The notes: generated by a model from the letters alone, not told the origin. Positions 19,635-29,471 are shown, counted from the stretch's first letter. The stretch is 64,000 bases of DNA from Bowmanella dokdonensis (GCF_017254865.1 NZ_JAFKCV010000003.1:310001-374000), one strand, 5' to 3'. A program made the numbers and translations.

Positions 19635-20891
19635 TCACCACGACAGACGGGTGGCTACACGCTTCTTGTCAGCGAGCAGCGAAAACGACCAGCCATTGCG
19701 CTCACACAGCCGTTGCACTATACCCAGGCCCAGACCATACCCATGATGCGAAGGCGCCTCGGTCGGCGTGTGCCGCTCATCTGCGTTACTGCATACCTGA
19801 TTGGTGACTAAGAGCTCCTGCTCTTTGATGAGAATAGTGATCGGTCCCTGCCCGTCGAGTGTGTGCTCGAACGCATTTCGCACCAGATTATTGACCGCGA
19901 TAGAAAAAGCCTGTGGATGTCCGCAGACTAAGGGTTTGGCCAGTTCGTGTATATCCACATCGATACACTTGCCGTTCAGCAGGTAGCGTTGCTGATCTAT
20001 CGCTTTGCTCACCAGCGGCATCACTGAAAACTGCTCGTCATACAAACCGTCGTCGGTTTCGCGGGCCAGGCACAAAAACATTTCAATGGTGGTTTTCATG
20101 TCGAGCGTCGCACGCCTCACCCGATTCAGCGCCTTCGCATCGGCTGCTGACAGATCGCTTTGTTCCAGCAGTTCAAGTGCGCCGGTGATCACCGTGATGG
20201 GCGTACGCAACTCATGACTGGCTGAGCTGGTAAAGTATCGCTCCCTCTCAACAAAAGCGCTGATACGCTCAAGGGTTTTCTCAATGGTCTCAGCGAGCAT
20301 GCCAACCTCATCATCACCAAACCGACCGGACTCTATGCGTTTATAATCTTCGGCTGACAGGTGCTCCAGGTCGATGTCCTCCACCGCTCTGGCGAGTTGC
20401 GCCACAGGAGCGACAGCTTTGCGCATCACAACCACGCCCAGTCCGAAACCAAGGGCACCGAGCGTCCCTACGACACCGGTGATAACCAGCAGCAACCACC
20501 AATCCTCTGACGATGCCGCTTCAATCCCGGCTACATCGAACACCACAAAGGCGCGCGGCTTTTCACTGCCGGAGGGGATTACCGCCACATGCAACTCTTC
20601 GGCTTCGAATTCGTACAGTCCCTCAGCGGGGTTGGTCTGCGCCCACTCCTGCAGTGATTCGGGCAAGCGGGCAACCGCATCGTAGCCGCGAAGGTTCACC
20701 GGCATAACGGGATAGCTGTTGGCAGCAACCTGCAGCTGTTGTGTCAGCACACGGTCTTCGCTCAACCTGATGGCAGCGAAGAAAGCGAATCCCCAGGCTA
20801 CGCTGAGTGCGGCAACACAGATTGCAAAGGCAAAGGCGACGCGTTTGCGTAAACTGAGCCGGTACATTTTCAGAGGCTGTTTATCTTTCAT
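19635..20891 (-). CDS. Sensor histidine kinase of an OmpR-type two-component system
   Basis: A 418-residue membrane kinase. Two membrane helices (about 19-41 and 132-156) enclose a periplasmic sensor of about 90 residues, followed by a HAMP domain, the dimerisation helix with phospho-acceptor His226 in ASHELRTPIT, and an ATPase domain with N box NNLVRNAFEH and G box GYGLGLGI. The ATG at 20889-20891 has AAAGGGG upstream, and a frame extension to 20924 is not needed. Its partner regulator is 402 bp upstream in the same direction, an unusually wide gap for such pairs. The sensed signal is unknown, but the neighbours suggest an envelope or nutrient cue. Confidence 0.88.
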   Translation of the reverse strand: MKDKQPLKMYRLSLRKRVAFAFAICVAALSVAWGFAFFAAIRLSEDRVLTQQLQVAANSYPVMPVNLRGYDAVARLPESLQEWAQTNPAEGLYEFEAEELHVAVIPSGSEKPRAFVVFDVAGIEAASSEDWWLLLVITGVVGTLGALGFGLGVVVMRKAVAPVAQLARAVEDIDLEHLSAEDYKRIESGRFGDDEVGMLAETIEKTLERISAFVERERYFTSSASHELRTPITVITGALELLEQSDLSAADAKALNRVRRATLDMKTTIEMFLCLARETDDGLYDEQFSVMPLVSKAIDQQRYLLNGKCIDVDIHELAKPLVCGHPQAFSIAVNNLVRNAFEHTLDGQGPITILIKEQELLVTNQVCSNADERHTPTEAPSHHGYGLGLGIVQRLCERNGWSFSLLADKKRVATRLSW

Positions 20892-21293
20892 ATACCCCTT
20901 TGTTGAGAGATATAAATAGCTCAATCAAGGCGCGTGTGGTGTGGTTTAGCCATCTGAACGAAGCTGGCGCAACCCGGAATGAGCCATTTATAGCCTCAAC
21001 CCCCTCTCTTTCAGAAAAGGGGGCTGGTGCCATTCTTACTCCTGTCATCCCTGATGCTCGCCGACAAACGGCCAGCCAAGCTGTTACAAATTGCTCCGGG
21101 CATTTTTTTCCGCCCAGCCGCGTGATATGAAATCTATCCCTATATTTCACCGCTTCGCGGCCAGCTTTGCTGTTCCAATGGATTCCATTCTCATAGGTCA
21201 GTCGCTTATTTTGGCCCACTAAACTTCACTCCTGTGGCCTCGATGGACAATAAAATGGCCGCCAGCAACGCGCGCATAAGAGGTTAACAGCCA
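20892..21293. other. 402-bp gap inside the two-component operon
   Basis: No convincing gene. An open frame on the minus strand (20881-21219) has no recognisable domain and runs into the kinase start. A GC-rich hairpin lies at about 20998-21024 (CCCCCT paired with AGGGGG and wobble pairs), without a T-run. Regulator-kinase pairs usually touch, so this may be inserted repetitive DNA. Confidence 0.4.
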
Positions 21294-21995
21294 CTACTCA
21301 TCCTCTGAAATTCGGTAGCCGATGCGATGCACAGTATGAATCAGCGGGCTGTCAAACGGTCTGTCGATGGCCTGACGCAGCTTGTACATGTGCGAGCGTA
21401 GCGCGTCACCATCGGGGCGCTCGTCAGCCCACAGCAAGGTTTCGAGCGTATCGCGTGCCACAACAGAGGGAGCCTCTTCCATCAATCGCTGCAGTAGTTT
21501 CATGCAGGCAGGGTTGAGATCGACGCGCCTTCCTGCGCGATGCACTTGCAGCGTGGACCTATTCAAAGTCAGCTCACCCACAGTTAACAGGTTGTCGGTT
21601 TTTCCGTGACTGCGTTTATAAAGCGCTTGCAGTCGGGCATGCAGCTCCTGTAATGCGAATGGCTTGACCAAATAGTCATCGGCGCCCGCCTCGAACCCCT
21701 TAAGTTTATCGTCAAGCGTGTCTCTTGCCGTTAGCATAAGCACAGGCGTTGCAACGAAGGCATCGGTTCGCAGCTTCTGGCAAAAACTCAGGCCATCCAT
21801 CCCCGGCAGCATCAGATCCAGAACAATTACGTCAAACGGGTTTGTCAACGCAATGTGCATCGCGCTGATACCGTCATAGGCAAAATCCAGTATATAGCTG
21901 TGCTTTTCCAGATAGGCGGCAATGTTTTCACATATGTCGCGGTTGTCTTCGACAATCAATGCTCTAATCGACGCCGAACCAAGCCCGTGTGCCAT
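21294..21995 (-). CDS. OmpR/PhoB-family response regulator
   Basis: A 233-residue DNA-binding regulator. The receiver domain (about 10-125) has the phospho-acceptor Asp60 in VLDLMLPGMDG, the acidic pair ED near residues 16-17, and the KPFALQEL lysine. A winged-helix domain follows and ends in HTVHRIGYRI. The ATG at 21993-21995 has GGGGGAGG six to seven bases upstream. It starts 13 bp after the TonB receptor stop, so it is probably co-transcribed with the receptor and the kinase downstream. Confidence 0.9.
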   Translation of the reverse strand: MAHGLGSASIRALIVEDNRDICENIAAYLEKHSYILDFAYDGISAMHIALTNPFDVIVLDLMLPGMDGLSFCQKLRTDAFVATPVLMLTARDTLDDKLKGFEAGADDYLVKPFALQELHARLQALYKRSHGKTDNLLTVGELTLNRSTLQVHRAGRRVDLNPACMKLLQRLMEEAPSVVARDTLETLLWADERPDGDALRSHMYKLRQAIDRPFDSPLIHTVHRIGYRISEDE

Positions 21996-22008
21996 ATGTT
22001 CCTCCCCC

Positions 22009-24393
22009 TTACCAGGCATAGTCCAGTCGAAGACCAATAAGCGGCTCGGCCTCGCTATCGTCTTTCACTTCAACGCCCCGGCGATAGTCAAACTCGGTGT
22101 CGTCGCTCGATGACGCTGAGGTTACGTTGATGACATCGAGAAAGGCTGTGACATCTATGGGTCCGAATGCGCGCCGATAATCAACGCGAAGGTTCAACAA
22201 ACTGTAGCCGCTTTTGCGACCGACATTACGCTCGGTGATCTCTTTCGAATAGCGTAGTGGCTGTCCGGGCCCCAATACGTCTGAGTGAATAACAAAGTTG
22301 TCGTCTGGCCTGCCGGAGAGATACTTGTAGCGCCCGGCGACCTTCCAGCGGTCGTTGATTTCCCAGGTCAGACCGAGGGTGGCGACATGCTTACGACTGA
22401 ATTCAGCGGCCACAGCACCGCGACCGTCTTTGCGGTCAACTACGGCATCGTTGTAAGAATAGGTTGCGCTGGCGTAAAGGCCTTCACGGATCGTACCGTT
22501 GACCACGATGTCGACGCCGTACGATCTGCCTTCCCCAATGTTGGCAAAGGTTCCGCTTGCCCGATCAAGGTCGACCACCAGGTCGTCGAGGTTTTGATAG
22601 TAGGTCTCCGTTAGTACCGACCATTGGCTGTTCAGAAAGTAGTTTAAACCGACACTGGCATGGGTGATTTTTTCGTTCTTAAGGTTGTTTGACTCATTAG
22701 CGGCGAGCTCTAAAAACCGGGGTGACTGATAAAAGAGTCCTGCGGTGGCAAAATATTTAACCCGTTCACCCGGCTGCCAGTTGACGCTGAACCTGGGCGA
22801 CGCGAAGCTTTGGTCGGCAAAACCATCCCGCTCCACCCGTAAGCCGGTGCCAACATCCCAAGCACCAAGTTCAAAAACCTGATCGACGTAGCCGGCGTAG
22901 CTGGTTTCTTTCTGATTGATTGAAGAGTTGATGTTCTCGGGAGTCAACACAATATATTGCTGCCCGGGGTCAGGTCTGAAATCATCATCGTCGTAAACAA
23001 AACGGATCCAGTCGCCATCTAGGACAGTGTGGTAATCCAGTTCAATTTGCGTTACCCGCACACCGGCACTGAACACACCCCATTGATTTATTGTCTCAAA
23101 ATCGCTTCGCCAGCCAATCTCCGTCTCATCTTCACCAATGGTAATAATGTCTTCGCGCACCGGAAAACTGGACGGGGGGGATTCTGCTGGTACCAGATCA
23201 GGAAAGGCTTCGCCTTCCGAGCTGACTTTGTCGCTTGTGCGGTAATAAACTTTGTTGGTCCAGACCGCTTTGTCACCGATCAGTGATCGCAATGTCAGGC
23301 CATACAAATCACTATCCTGTTCAAAATCCAGCAGCGCAGTATCTTCAAAGTCGGGCGATTCGGCAACGTGAGTCACACCGCGGGTATAGTCCTCGTGTGT
23401 ATCCATCAGGAGAATTTCAATGCGGTTGTCCGGGTTGACGGGTATGACCGATTTCAGGATGATATCTCTTAACACAGGTTCGCCAATATCCAGTTCTTCA
23501 ATGGTTTCAAACAAAGCACCGAAGTCAAGTCGCCGGGCAGAAACGAGCATCGTGGCGTCTTCAGTGATACCGGCAGGACCGTCGTAACCCACTTCATAAC
23601 CCGCAAGATCGAGGCGAAGGCTGGCTGAAGGGCTAGGATTGCCATCGGCAACATCCAGTTTCAGCAGCGATGCGGCACGGCCACCATAAGCAGGGCCCCA
23701 GCCCCCTGGGGAGAACTCAGCCCCGTCGATAACGTTCGGTGCAAAAATCGAGAAACGACCTCCACCACCGACATCTTCCTCTTCACCCAGTGTCGCATCA
23801 AAGTGCACCGCTTTATCAAAGGGAAAGTCATCAACGAATAGCAAATTATCTCTTGGGCCACGACCGCGTACACTAAAGCTGGCGAATTCACTGGCGGATG
23901 CCAGGCCCGGCAATCCGTCCAGTGAGAGCAGCGGATCTGCGCCGCCGCCCACAGCGCTTCGCAGCGCTTCTCTGTCGAGATAGATGCTGGAAGCTGATGC
24001 AAATGTATCGGTTTGCTTTCCTAGCACCACTACTTTCTCTATTTCCACTTCTCTAAGTTTGAACTCTATCTTGATGTTTTTGCGCGAAACCACCCGTACG
24101 CTTGGTTCATACAATGAAGTGAACCCGCTTTTGGCCAGGTCCACCGAGTAGAGCCCCGGGTCGAGCTGTTCAACGACGATGCGACCTTGTTCGTCGGTTT
24201 CTAAAGTTTGTATGGAAGCGGTTTCCCGTTCCCTGATCCTGATCTGCACGCCTGAGAGTGGCCGGTCAGTAGTCTGATCTTTGACTATCAGGGTCAGCGC
24301 ACCGGGTGCCTCTGCTGCATGGCTAAAAAATGAAAAACCGATCAGGAGGGTCCACAGGGTCAACCACGATACTTGTCGGTATTGCCGGCTCAT
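22009..24393 (-). CDS. TonB-dependent outer-membrane receptor with regulatory-like N-domain
   Basis: A 794-residue outer-membrane transporter. After the signal peptide (ending near SHAAEA) comes a carboxypeptidase-regulatory-like beta domain (about 30-110; LTLIVKDQTTDRPLSGV, then LDPGLYSVDLAKSGF), a plug domain with SFSVRGRGPRDNLLFVDDFP (about 165-184), and a 22-strand-type barrel ending in an aromatic residue (RLDYAW). The ligand is unknown. It is the first gene of a unit with a response regulator and kinase, so that system may control or sense uptake by the receptor. Confidence 0.85.
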   Translation of the reverse strand: MSRQYRQVSWLTLWTLLIGFSFFSHAAEAPGALTLIVKDQTTDRPLSGVQIRIRERETASIQTLETDEQGRIVVEQLDPGLYSVDLAKSGFTSLYEPSVRVVSRKNIKIEFKLREVEIEKVVVLGKQTDTFASASSIYLDREALRSAVGGGADPLLSLDGLPGLASASEFASFSVRGRGPRDNLLFVDDFPFDKAVHFDATLGEEEDVGGGGRFSIFAPNVIDGAEFSPGGWGPAYGGRAASLLKLDVADGNPSPSASLRLDLAGYEVGYDGPAGITEDATMLVSARRLDFGALFETIEELDIGEPVLRDIILKSVIPVNPDNRIEILLMDTHEDYTRGVTHVAESPDFEDTALLDFEQDSDLYGLTLRSLIGDKAVWTNKVYYRTSDKVSSEGEAFPDLVPAESPPSSFPVREDIITIGEDETEIGWRSDFETINQWGVFSAGVRVTQIELDYHTVLDGDWIRFVYDDDDFRPDPGQQYIVLTPENINSSINQKETSYAGYVDQVFELGAWDVGTGLRVERDGFADQSFASPRFSVNWQPGERVKYFATAGLFYQSPRFLELAANESNNLKNEKITHASVGLNYFLNSQWSVLTETYYQNLDDLVVDLDRASGTFANIGEGRSYGVDIVVNGTIREGLYASATYSYNDAVVDRKDGRGAVAAEFSRKHVATLGLTWEINDRWKVAGRYKYLSGRPDDNFVIHSDVLGPGQPLRYSKEITERNVGRKSGYSLLNLRVDYRRAFGPIDVTAFLDVINVTSASSSDDTEFDYRRGVEVKDDSEAEPLIGLRLDYAW

Positions 24394-24726
24394 AATGTTA
24401 TCCCTCTATGTGTCAGCCACGAGACGTGCTTCAAATGCCTGTTCATATTGCTTCCCTCCCAGAATCGACCGTATTTAGTTGATGAAACGCTGGAAGATTA
24501 GCAAAGCCAATGTGACTAAAACGTCGCTGAAATGTGAAGGTAATATCAGCAGCGTCAAATTCTTTTTGTAAGGGGTTTAGTGTTCAATCAGTGACAATAT
24601 CAGCCTTTCCACCAACAGGGCTGATTAGTTCACAGACAAAATGCCGGTACAAATTCTTCTGTAAAAGGTTGATCCCGCTCTGGAGTAAATCGTATTACCG
24701 CCTAGTACTTTATCGGGAATGAAACC
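24394..24726. other. 333-bp divergent spacer between TonB receptor and MipA/OmpV genes
   Basis: AT-rich with no gene. A plausible promoter for the plus-strand gene is TTGATC (24669-24674), 18 bp, TATTAC (24693-24698). The nonamer AATATCAGC occurs at 24542-24550 and 24596-24604 and could be part of a direct-repeat regulator site, though this is weak. Confidence 0.35.
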
Positions 24727-25551
24727 ATGAAAAGAATACAGCTTCCACTCGCCACATTTGCTGGCACGCTTTTATATTTTGGAGCGATAAATGCAGCAGA
24801 GACAAAAACACCTCTGGTTCCGCTTCCTTCCATCGACGATTTTACCCATGGTGATGGTTGGGGGGTTGGCGTTGGGCTTGGCGTTGAATATGAGTCTGCT
24901 TATGAGGGTTCGGATGAATTTGAGCTAGAGGTTGATCCGGCTGGCGGGGTGCAGTGGCGAACTGGCGAACACATTTTTTTCTGGGCTGGAGAAGCCATTG
25001 GCTGGCGGACTTTGGTGGATGATTCCTGGTTGTTTCAAGCCTCCTTAGGCTACGAAGAAGGTCGTGAAGAGGGTGACTCAAAAGATGGCAGACTCAATGG
25101 CTTAGGCGAATCGGGGTCTGGGGCGGAATTGCTGTTGGAAGTGCGTCATGCCCTGGGACAAGACTGGCGTTACTTCTTAGATGGCCGGATATCAACAGGA
25201 AGCATTGGCACACTGGGGATTTTCGGCGTAGGAACCTGTTTGGCTTGCCAACCTGACGGCACTGGCTGGGAAATCGGCGCGGTGGTCACTTTTCACGATA
25301 GCGAGTTCGCCAACCGGGGCTTTGGAGTGAATGCGCAACAATCCATCGATTCAGGTATTCCCCAAACCGATGTTGATGGCGGATTCAGATCCGTTGGCAT
25401 TAATGTTAACTATCGGTATTACCTGAACAAGAACTGGCAGCTTTTCGGTGAAGCGCTTTACGAACGTTACGGGAGTGACGTTTCAGATAGCCCCCTATCC
25501 CGGAATGATTATGAAGCGGAAATCGGTATTGGCTTTGTTTATGTTTTTTAA
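24727..25551 (+). CDS. MipA/OmpV-family outer-membrane protein
   Basis: A 274-residue predicted beta-barrel with a signal peptide ending near INAAE. The mature part begins with a typical OmpV stretch (GVGLGVEYESAYEGSDEFELEVDPAGG, within about 47-73), continues as alternating aromatic and polar strands, and ends in the barrel signature GIGFVYVF. Family members act as MltA-interacting scaffold or as small-molecule channels. It is divergent from the receptor-regulator-kinase set and is a likely target of that regulator. Confidence 0.8.
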   Translation: MKRIQLPLATFAGTLLYFGAINAAETKTPLVPLPSIDDFTHGDGWGVGVGLGVEYESAYEGSDEFELEVDPAGGVQWRTGEHIFFWAGEAIGWRTLVDDSWLFQASLGYEEGREEGDSKDGRLNGLGESGSGAELLLEVRHALGQDWRYFLDGRISTGSIGTLGIFGVGTCLACQPDGTGWEIGAVVTFHDSEFANRGFGVNAQQSIDSGIPQTDVDGGFRSVGINVNYRYYLNKNWQLFGEALYERYGSDVSDSPLSRNDYEAEIGIGFVYVF

Positions 25552-25675
25552 TGCACCCTAGAAGAGAATTGAATATATTTTCGTTCAGTCGCTGAATGTC
25601 TGCTAAGGGTTAAAGGCGAGTCCACAAATTTTAAACCTTCACCTTCAGTTGTAGGCATAAACAAACCGATCTATC

Positions 25676-25736
25676 CGGCGATGCCGTTTAAAAACTTCCC
25701 TGATAAGGAGCATCCACTGCGCTCATGGCATCGCCG
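25676..25736. repeat. Long-range inverted repeat downstream of the M16 peptidase gene
   Basis: CGGCGATGCC (25676-25685) is repeated perfectly in inverted form as GGCATCGCCG (25727-25736) with 41 bp between. It may be an end-of-gene structure or the footprint of a small repeat element. Confidence 0.4.
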
Positions 25737-25759
25737 TGTGAAACCTTGCTGAAAGCAGA

Positions 25760-25779
25760 TCGCAGCCAACTGGCTGCGA
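25760..25779 (-). terminator. Hairpin after the M16 peptidase gene
   Basis: TCGCAGCC (25760-25767) pairs with GGCTGCGA (25772-25779) around AACT, 14 bp beyond the stop codon. There is no clean T-run, so termination is likely but not certain. Confidence 0.45.
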
Positions 25780-25792
25780 CCAAGCCCCAAGC

Positions 25793-28639
25793 TCACTCCA
25801 AATGATAATCCATCACCGGCTTGTCCAGTTCCTGTAGCTTGGGTTTGAGGGTTTCGGCATCCCCTACGATGACCGTGACCATTTCATCCAACTGCAAATG
25901 CTTCTCGGCCAGGGCGTTGATTTCTTTGGCGGTGATATTATCCACGATCCTGGCCCGCGCTTTGACAAAGCCGGGCTCAAGATCGTATTTGAGGATCTGG
26001 GCCAGGAAGCTGAGCTTGGCGTAGGGGGTCTCGTATTCCAGGGCGTCCTGCTGATTGATGGCCAGGCGTAGGAAAGCCAGTTCGTTTTTATCGATTCCTT
26101 CTTTGGCGTACTGGCGGATCTCGCCGTACAGCTCCTTGAGTGCTTCGACTGTTACATCGGCTCTGACATCGGCCGAGACGGTAAGGCGGCCTACATAGCT
26201 GTCGCCACCAAAGCCGGAGCCGGCGCCGTAGGTATAGCCCTTGTCTTCACGCAGGTTGAGGTTAATACGGCTGTTAAAGGCGCCGCCTAAGGGGAAGTTC
26301 ATCAATCCGGTGCGGTAGAACTCACCGGTAAAGTCCTTTTTCAGGCCGCGCTTGCCAATACGGATAGCCGACTGGGCGGCCTCATCCTTGTTGACCAGAT
26401 AGATACTGCCGGGCTGATAAACCGGCTCGCCGAACACTGGCTCAGCATCCGGGGCGCTGCCAGTCCAGGCCTGCATCTTATCCAGATTGGCGAAGATGGC
26501 CTGTTTATCCAGGTCGGAGACCAGAATCAGCTCTGCCTCGGCGGGTTTGAACCAGGTTTGGTAGTAATTTTTCACATCTGCAAGTGAAATGCTGGCCAGA
26601 CTCTGCTCGGTGCCCCCCCTAGGCATACCGGCGATGCTGTCCTTACCGTAGAGCAGCTCACGCAAGGCTTCATTGGCCAGATAACCGGGGTTCTTCTTGG
26701 CATTTCTGACCGACTCAATGGCGCGGTTTTTAATCCTGTCGAAATCATCCGGATTAAAGGCGGGCATAAACAAAAACTCTTCCAGCAGGTTAAGAGTCTG
26801 GGGCAGGTTTTCACTCAGGCTGTTGACGAATACATCCAGACTCTCATCGGTGGCGCTGACCAGGATGCTGCTGCCCAGCTTATCCAGTGCCCGGCTCATT
26901 TCCTCGCTGCTGCGAAGTTGGGTGTCTTCAGTGAGCATGGCGGCCAGAATGCCGGCTACGCCGGCTTTTTCAGGAGCCTGTTGATAGGCGCCGCCCTGTA
27001 CTCGCAGCAATAGGGCCGTGGTGGGAGTTTCCGGGTTGTCGGTCCCCAGGATCTCTATGCCGTTAGCCCATTTGTCCTGCCAGTACACCGGCAGGGTTAC
27101 CGCGGGGTTAGGGCCTGGCTTAGGCCTTACCGACCTGTCAAAGGTTTTCGGCGTGGTGCGAAAGCTCAGATCTTCGGCCTTGGTATCGGAAGGGCCCAAT
27201 TGGGGCCGGACGGGCGGCTGGTAATTGTCCTCTCTTGCCGCCAGTTGTGGCTGTCCGGCGGGCACGATGCTCATCACCACGGACGGCTGGTCTTTGATGT
27301 ATTTGTCATACACCCGCATCACGTCTTCCTTGCTCACTGACTTGTAACGGTCCACCTGTTTCTGGATAAAGTCCGGATTGCCCAGGAAGGTTTCGTAACT
27401 GGCCAGCTGCGAAACCTTACCCTGCACACTTTGCAGGCCGAAGATGGCATCGGTGTATATCTCGACTTTGATTTTGTCCAGATCGTCCTGGGTGACGCCG
27501 CGTTGCTCAAATTCCTGCAGGCTGTCGCGGATCGCCTGTTCCATCTTATCCAGTGACATGCCGGCACTGGGGTGGGGTAGTGCCAGCAGGGCAAACTGAC
27601 AGGCCAGCTCAGAACAGCCATGGCTGGCCTGGGCCTGCACGGCCTGTTGTGACTTGACCAGATTCTGATACAGCAAAGAGTTGCGTCCCGAGCCTAAAAT
27701 CTGCATCAGCACGTCCAGCGCGGCTTCATCCGGATGAAACGCTTCCACAGTGGGATAGGCGATATACAGCAGTGGCAGGTGCACATTGTCCTGCAGGGAC
27801 AGGTAGCGCGTCCTGTCCAACGCTACCTCAGGCGCTGTGGGCGGGCTGACGGCAGGCCCGGCTGGGATATCACCGAAGTATTTGTCCACCAGGCGCACCA
27901 CCTCCTGGCTGTTCACATCTCCGCCTACGGTCAGGGTGGCGTTATTGGGCCCGTACCAGCGCAGGAAGAACTTCTTCAGGTCATTGACGTTGACCCGGTT
28001 GAGATCTTCCATCCAGCCTATGACAGGCCAGGAATAGGGATGGTCGGGCGGATACAGGGCCTGGGCGACGCTTTCACCCAGGCGGCCGTAAGGCTGGTTA
28101 TCCACCCGCTGGCCACGTTCATTTTTAACGGTTTCCCGCTGCACCTCGAATTTTTCCTGGGTCACCGCATCGAGCAAAAAGCCCATACGATCGGATTCGA
28201 GCCATAATACGGTTTCCAATTGGTTAACCGGCACGGTCTGATAGTAATTGGTCCGATCCGAACTGGTGGTGCCGTTCATGGTGCCGCCCGCTTCGGTAAT
28301 CAGCCGGAAATGCTCCTCGTCCGCCACGTGCTCTGTACCCTGGAACATCATATGTTCAAAGAAATGGGCGAAACCTGACTGGCCGGGCTCTTCCCTGGAG
28401 GAGCCCACATGATAGGTTACATCCACATGCACCAGGGGATCGGAGTGATCCTCATGCACGATCAGGGTCAGGCCATTGGCCAGCCGGTATTTGCTGTAGG
28501 GGATTACCAACGTATCGTCGCTGGCCTGCACCTTCTCAATCAGGGTGACACCCGCAGGCAGGGAGGCATTGGGAGTCGGGCTACAGGCGGTCAGGCTGAT
28601 AAGGGCGACGGCCACCAACAAGCAGGAAGCTTTGGTCAA
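25793..28639 (-). CDS. M16-family zinc metallopeptidase, lipoprotein
   Basis: A 948-residue periplasmic or outer-membrane-anchored peptidase. The signal peptide ends in the lipobox LTAC with Cys19. The N-terminal M16 half has the inverted zinc motif HFFEH at 92-96 and a downstream acidic ligand region (RETVKNERGQR). The second half (from about residue 500) is a related, non-catalytic M16C domain, so the protein has the two-half clamshell. Start is TTG at 28637-28639 with AAGGA eight bases upstream. Such enzymes degrade small peptides. Monocistronic. Confidence 0.88.
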   Translation of the reverse strand: MTKASCLLVAVALISLTACSPTPNASLPAGVTLIEKVQASDDTLVIPYSKYRLANGLTLIVHEDHSDPLVHVDVTYHVGSSREEPGQSGFAHFFEHMMFQGTEHVADEEHFRLITEAGGTMNGTTSSDRTNYYQTVPVNQLETVLWLESDRMGFLLDAVTQEKFEVQRETVKNERGQRVDNQPYGRLGESVAQALYPPDHPYSWPVIGWMEDLNRVNVNDLKKFFLRWYGPNNATLTVGGDVNSQEVVRLVDKYFGDIPAGPAVSPPTAPEVALDRTRYLSLQDNVHLPLLYIAYPTVEAFHPDEAALDVLMQILGSGRNSLLYQNLVKSQQAVQAQASHGCSELACQFALLALPHPSAGMSLDKMEQAIRDSLQEFEQRGVTQDDLDKIKVEIYTDAIFGLQSVQGKVSQLASYETFLGNPDFIQKQVDRYKSVSKEDVMRVYDKYIKDQPSVVMSIVPAGQPQLAAREDNYQPPVRPQLGPSDTKAEDLSFRTTPKTFDRSVRPKPGPNPAVTLPVYWQDKWANGIEILGTDNPETPTTALLLRVQGGAYQQAPEKAGVAGILAAMLTEDTQLRSSEEMSRALDKLGSSILVSATDESLDVFVNSLSENLPQTLNLLEEFLFMPAFNPDDFDRIKNRAIESVRNAKKNPGYLANEALRELLYGKDSIAGMPRGGTEQSLASISLADVKNYYQTWFKPAEAELILVSDLDKQAIFANLDKMQAWTGSAPDAEPVFGEPVYQPGSIYLVNKDEAAQSAIRIGKRGLKKDFTGEFYRTGLMNFPLGGAFNSRINLNLREDKGYTYGAGSGFGGDSYVGRLTVSADVRADVTVEALKELYGEIRQYAKEGIDKNELAFLRLAINQQDALEYETPYAKLSFLAQILKYDLEPGFVKARARIVDNITAKEINALAEKHLQLDEMVTVIVGDAETLKPKLQELDKPVMDYHLE

Positions 28640-28765
28640 AACAGAGATCCTTCTAGGTTACTGCAAGAGCGTTTCTATAACCGGCTAATATGCAGAATCG
28701 ATTCCCCAAGGACAAGTGCTTTACTCCGCCAGACTGGAAATTGCCTGTTACAAGCTGTGTACTGG

Positions 28766-29374
28766 TCAGTCAAAGGGCAGGCTTAATCCTCTTTGAATAA
28801 ACAGGTAACCGCCCAATAGGAACAAGGTGACACCTGTGGCCAGATTCAGGTACCCGGACACCCTTGCCGAGGAAGCATGATGCCGAAGTCTGGTACCGAC
28901 CCAGGCCCAGAGACTGATGCCCAGATAACAGCAGACGAAATACAGCCCGACGAATAGCAGCAGCACATGTCCTGACTGGGTAAGGTTAAAAGCTGAAACG
29001 GCTGACAAACAGGCCGCCCAGGCCTTGGGATTTAGCCATTGCAGCGTAAAGCCCTGGAGAAATCCGGCCAGGGGCTGCTGCTGATGAGCTTCGCTAGAGG
29101 AACCAAAGGCAATGCGATAACCCAGATAGAGAATAAATACCGCCCCCAGGGCGCCCAGCCAGGGGCCAAGCTGGGGATGTTGGCCAATCAACGCCTCCAT
29201 ACCCAGGCCACAGGCCATCAGCAACAGACAAAAGCCAATGGTGGCCCCCAGCACAAAAGCCTGGGCTTTATACAAGCCGTGGTTCAATCCGTTAATGAAG
29301 CTGACGAGATTGACCGGTCCCGGCGTCACCGAGAGTGAAAAGGCAAAAAGGCTCATACTAAGCAGCATCCACAT
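28766..29374 (-). CDS. LysE/RhtB-family amino-acid exporter
   Basis: A 202-residue inner-membrane protein with about six hydrophobic helices. The N-terminal SVTPGPVNLVSFINGLNHG is the LysE signature, and LQWLNPKAWAACL is the conserved second motif. It would export an amino acid or derivative, but the substrate cannot be told. AGGAGAG precedes the ATG. It is divergent from a LysR gene 95 bp away, the usual regulator-exporter layout. Confidence 0.88.
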   Translation of the reverse strand: MWMLLSMSLFAFSLSVTPGPVNLVSFINGLNHGLYKAQAFVLGATIGFCLLLMACGLGMEALIGQHPQLGPWLGALGAVFILYLGYRIAFGSSSEAHQQQPLAGFLQGFTLQWLNPKAWAACLSAVSAFNLTQSGHVLLLFVGLYFVCCYLGISLWAWVGTRLRHHASSARVSGYLNLATGVTLFLLGGYLFIQRGLSLPFD

Positions 29375-29457
29375 GGCAGCTCTCCTGATAGGTTTTTGTC
29401 ATTGTAGGCTCTTGTTATTCATTCGATAAATTGCTGCAATTAGAAAATACTTTTCCA

Positions 29458-29471
29458 ATTAGATGTCTAAT
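29458..29471. promoter_or_regulatory. Palindrome overlapping the LysR start codon
   Basis: ATTAGA and TCTAAT flank a TG centre. The site overlaps the ATG at 29470 and could be a self-repression operator. CAATTAG also occurs 18 bp upstream. Assignment is tentative. Confidence 0.35.

Noticed and set aside
20881-21219. 112-codon frame on the minus strand between response regulator and kinase
   Set aside because: No domain, no ribosome site, overlaps the kinase start, and odd composition; treated as non-coding.
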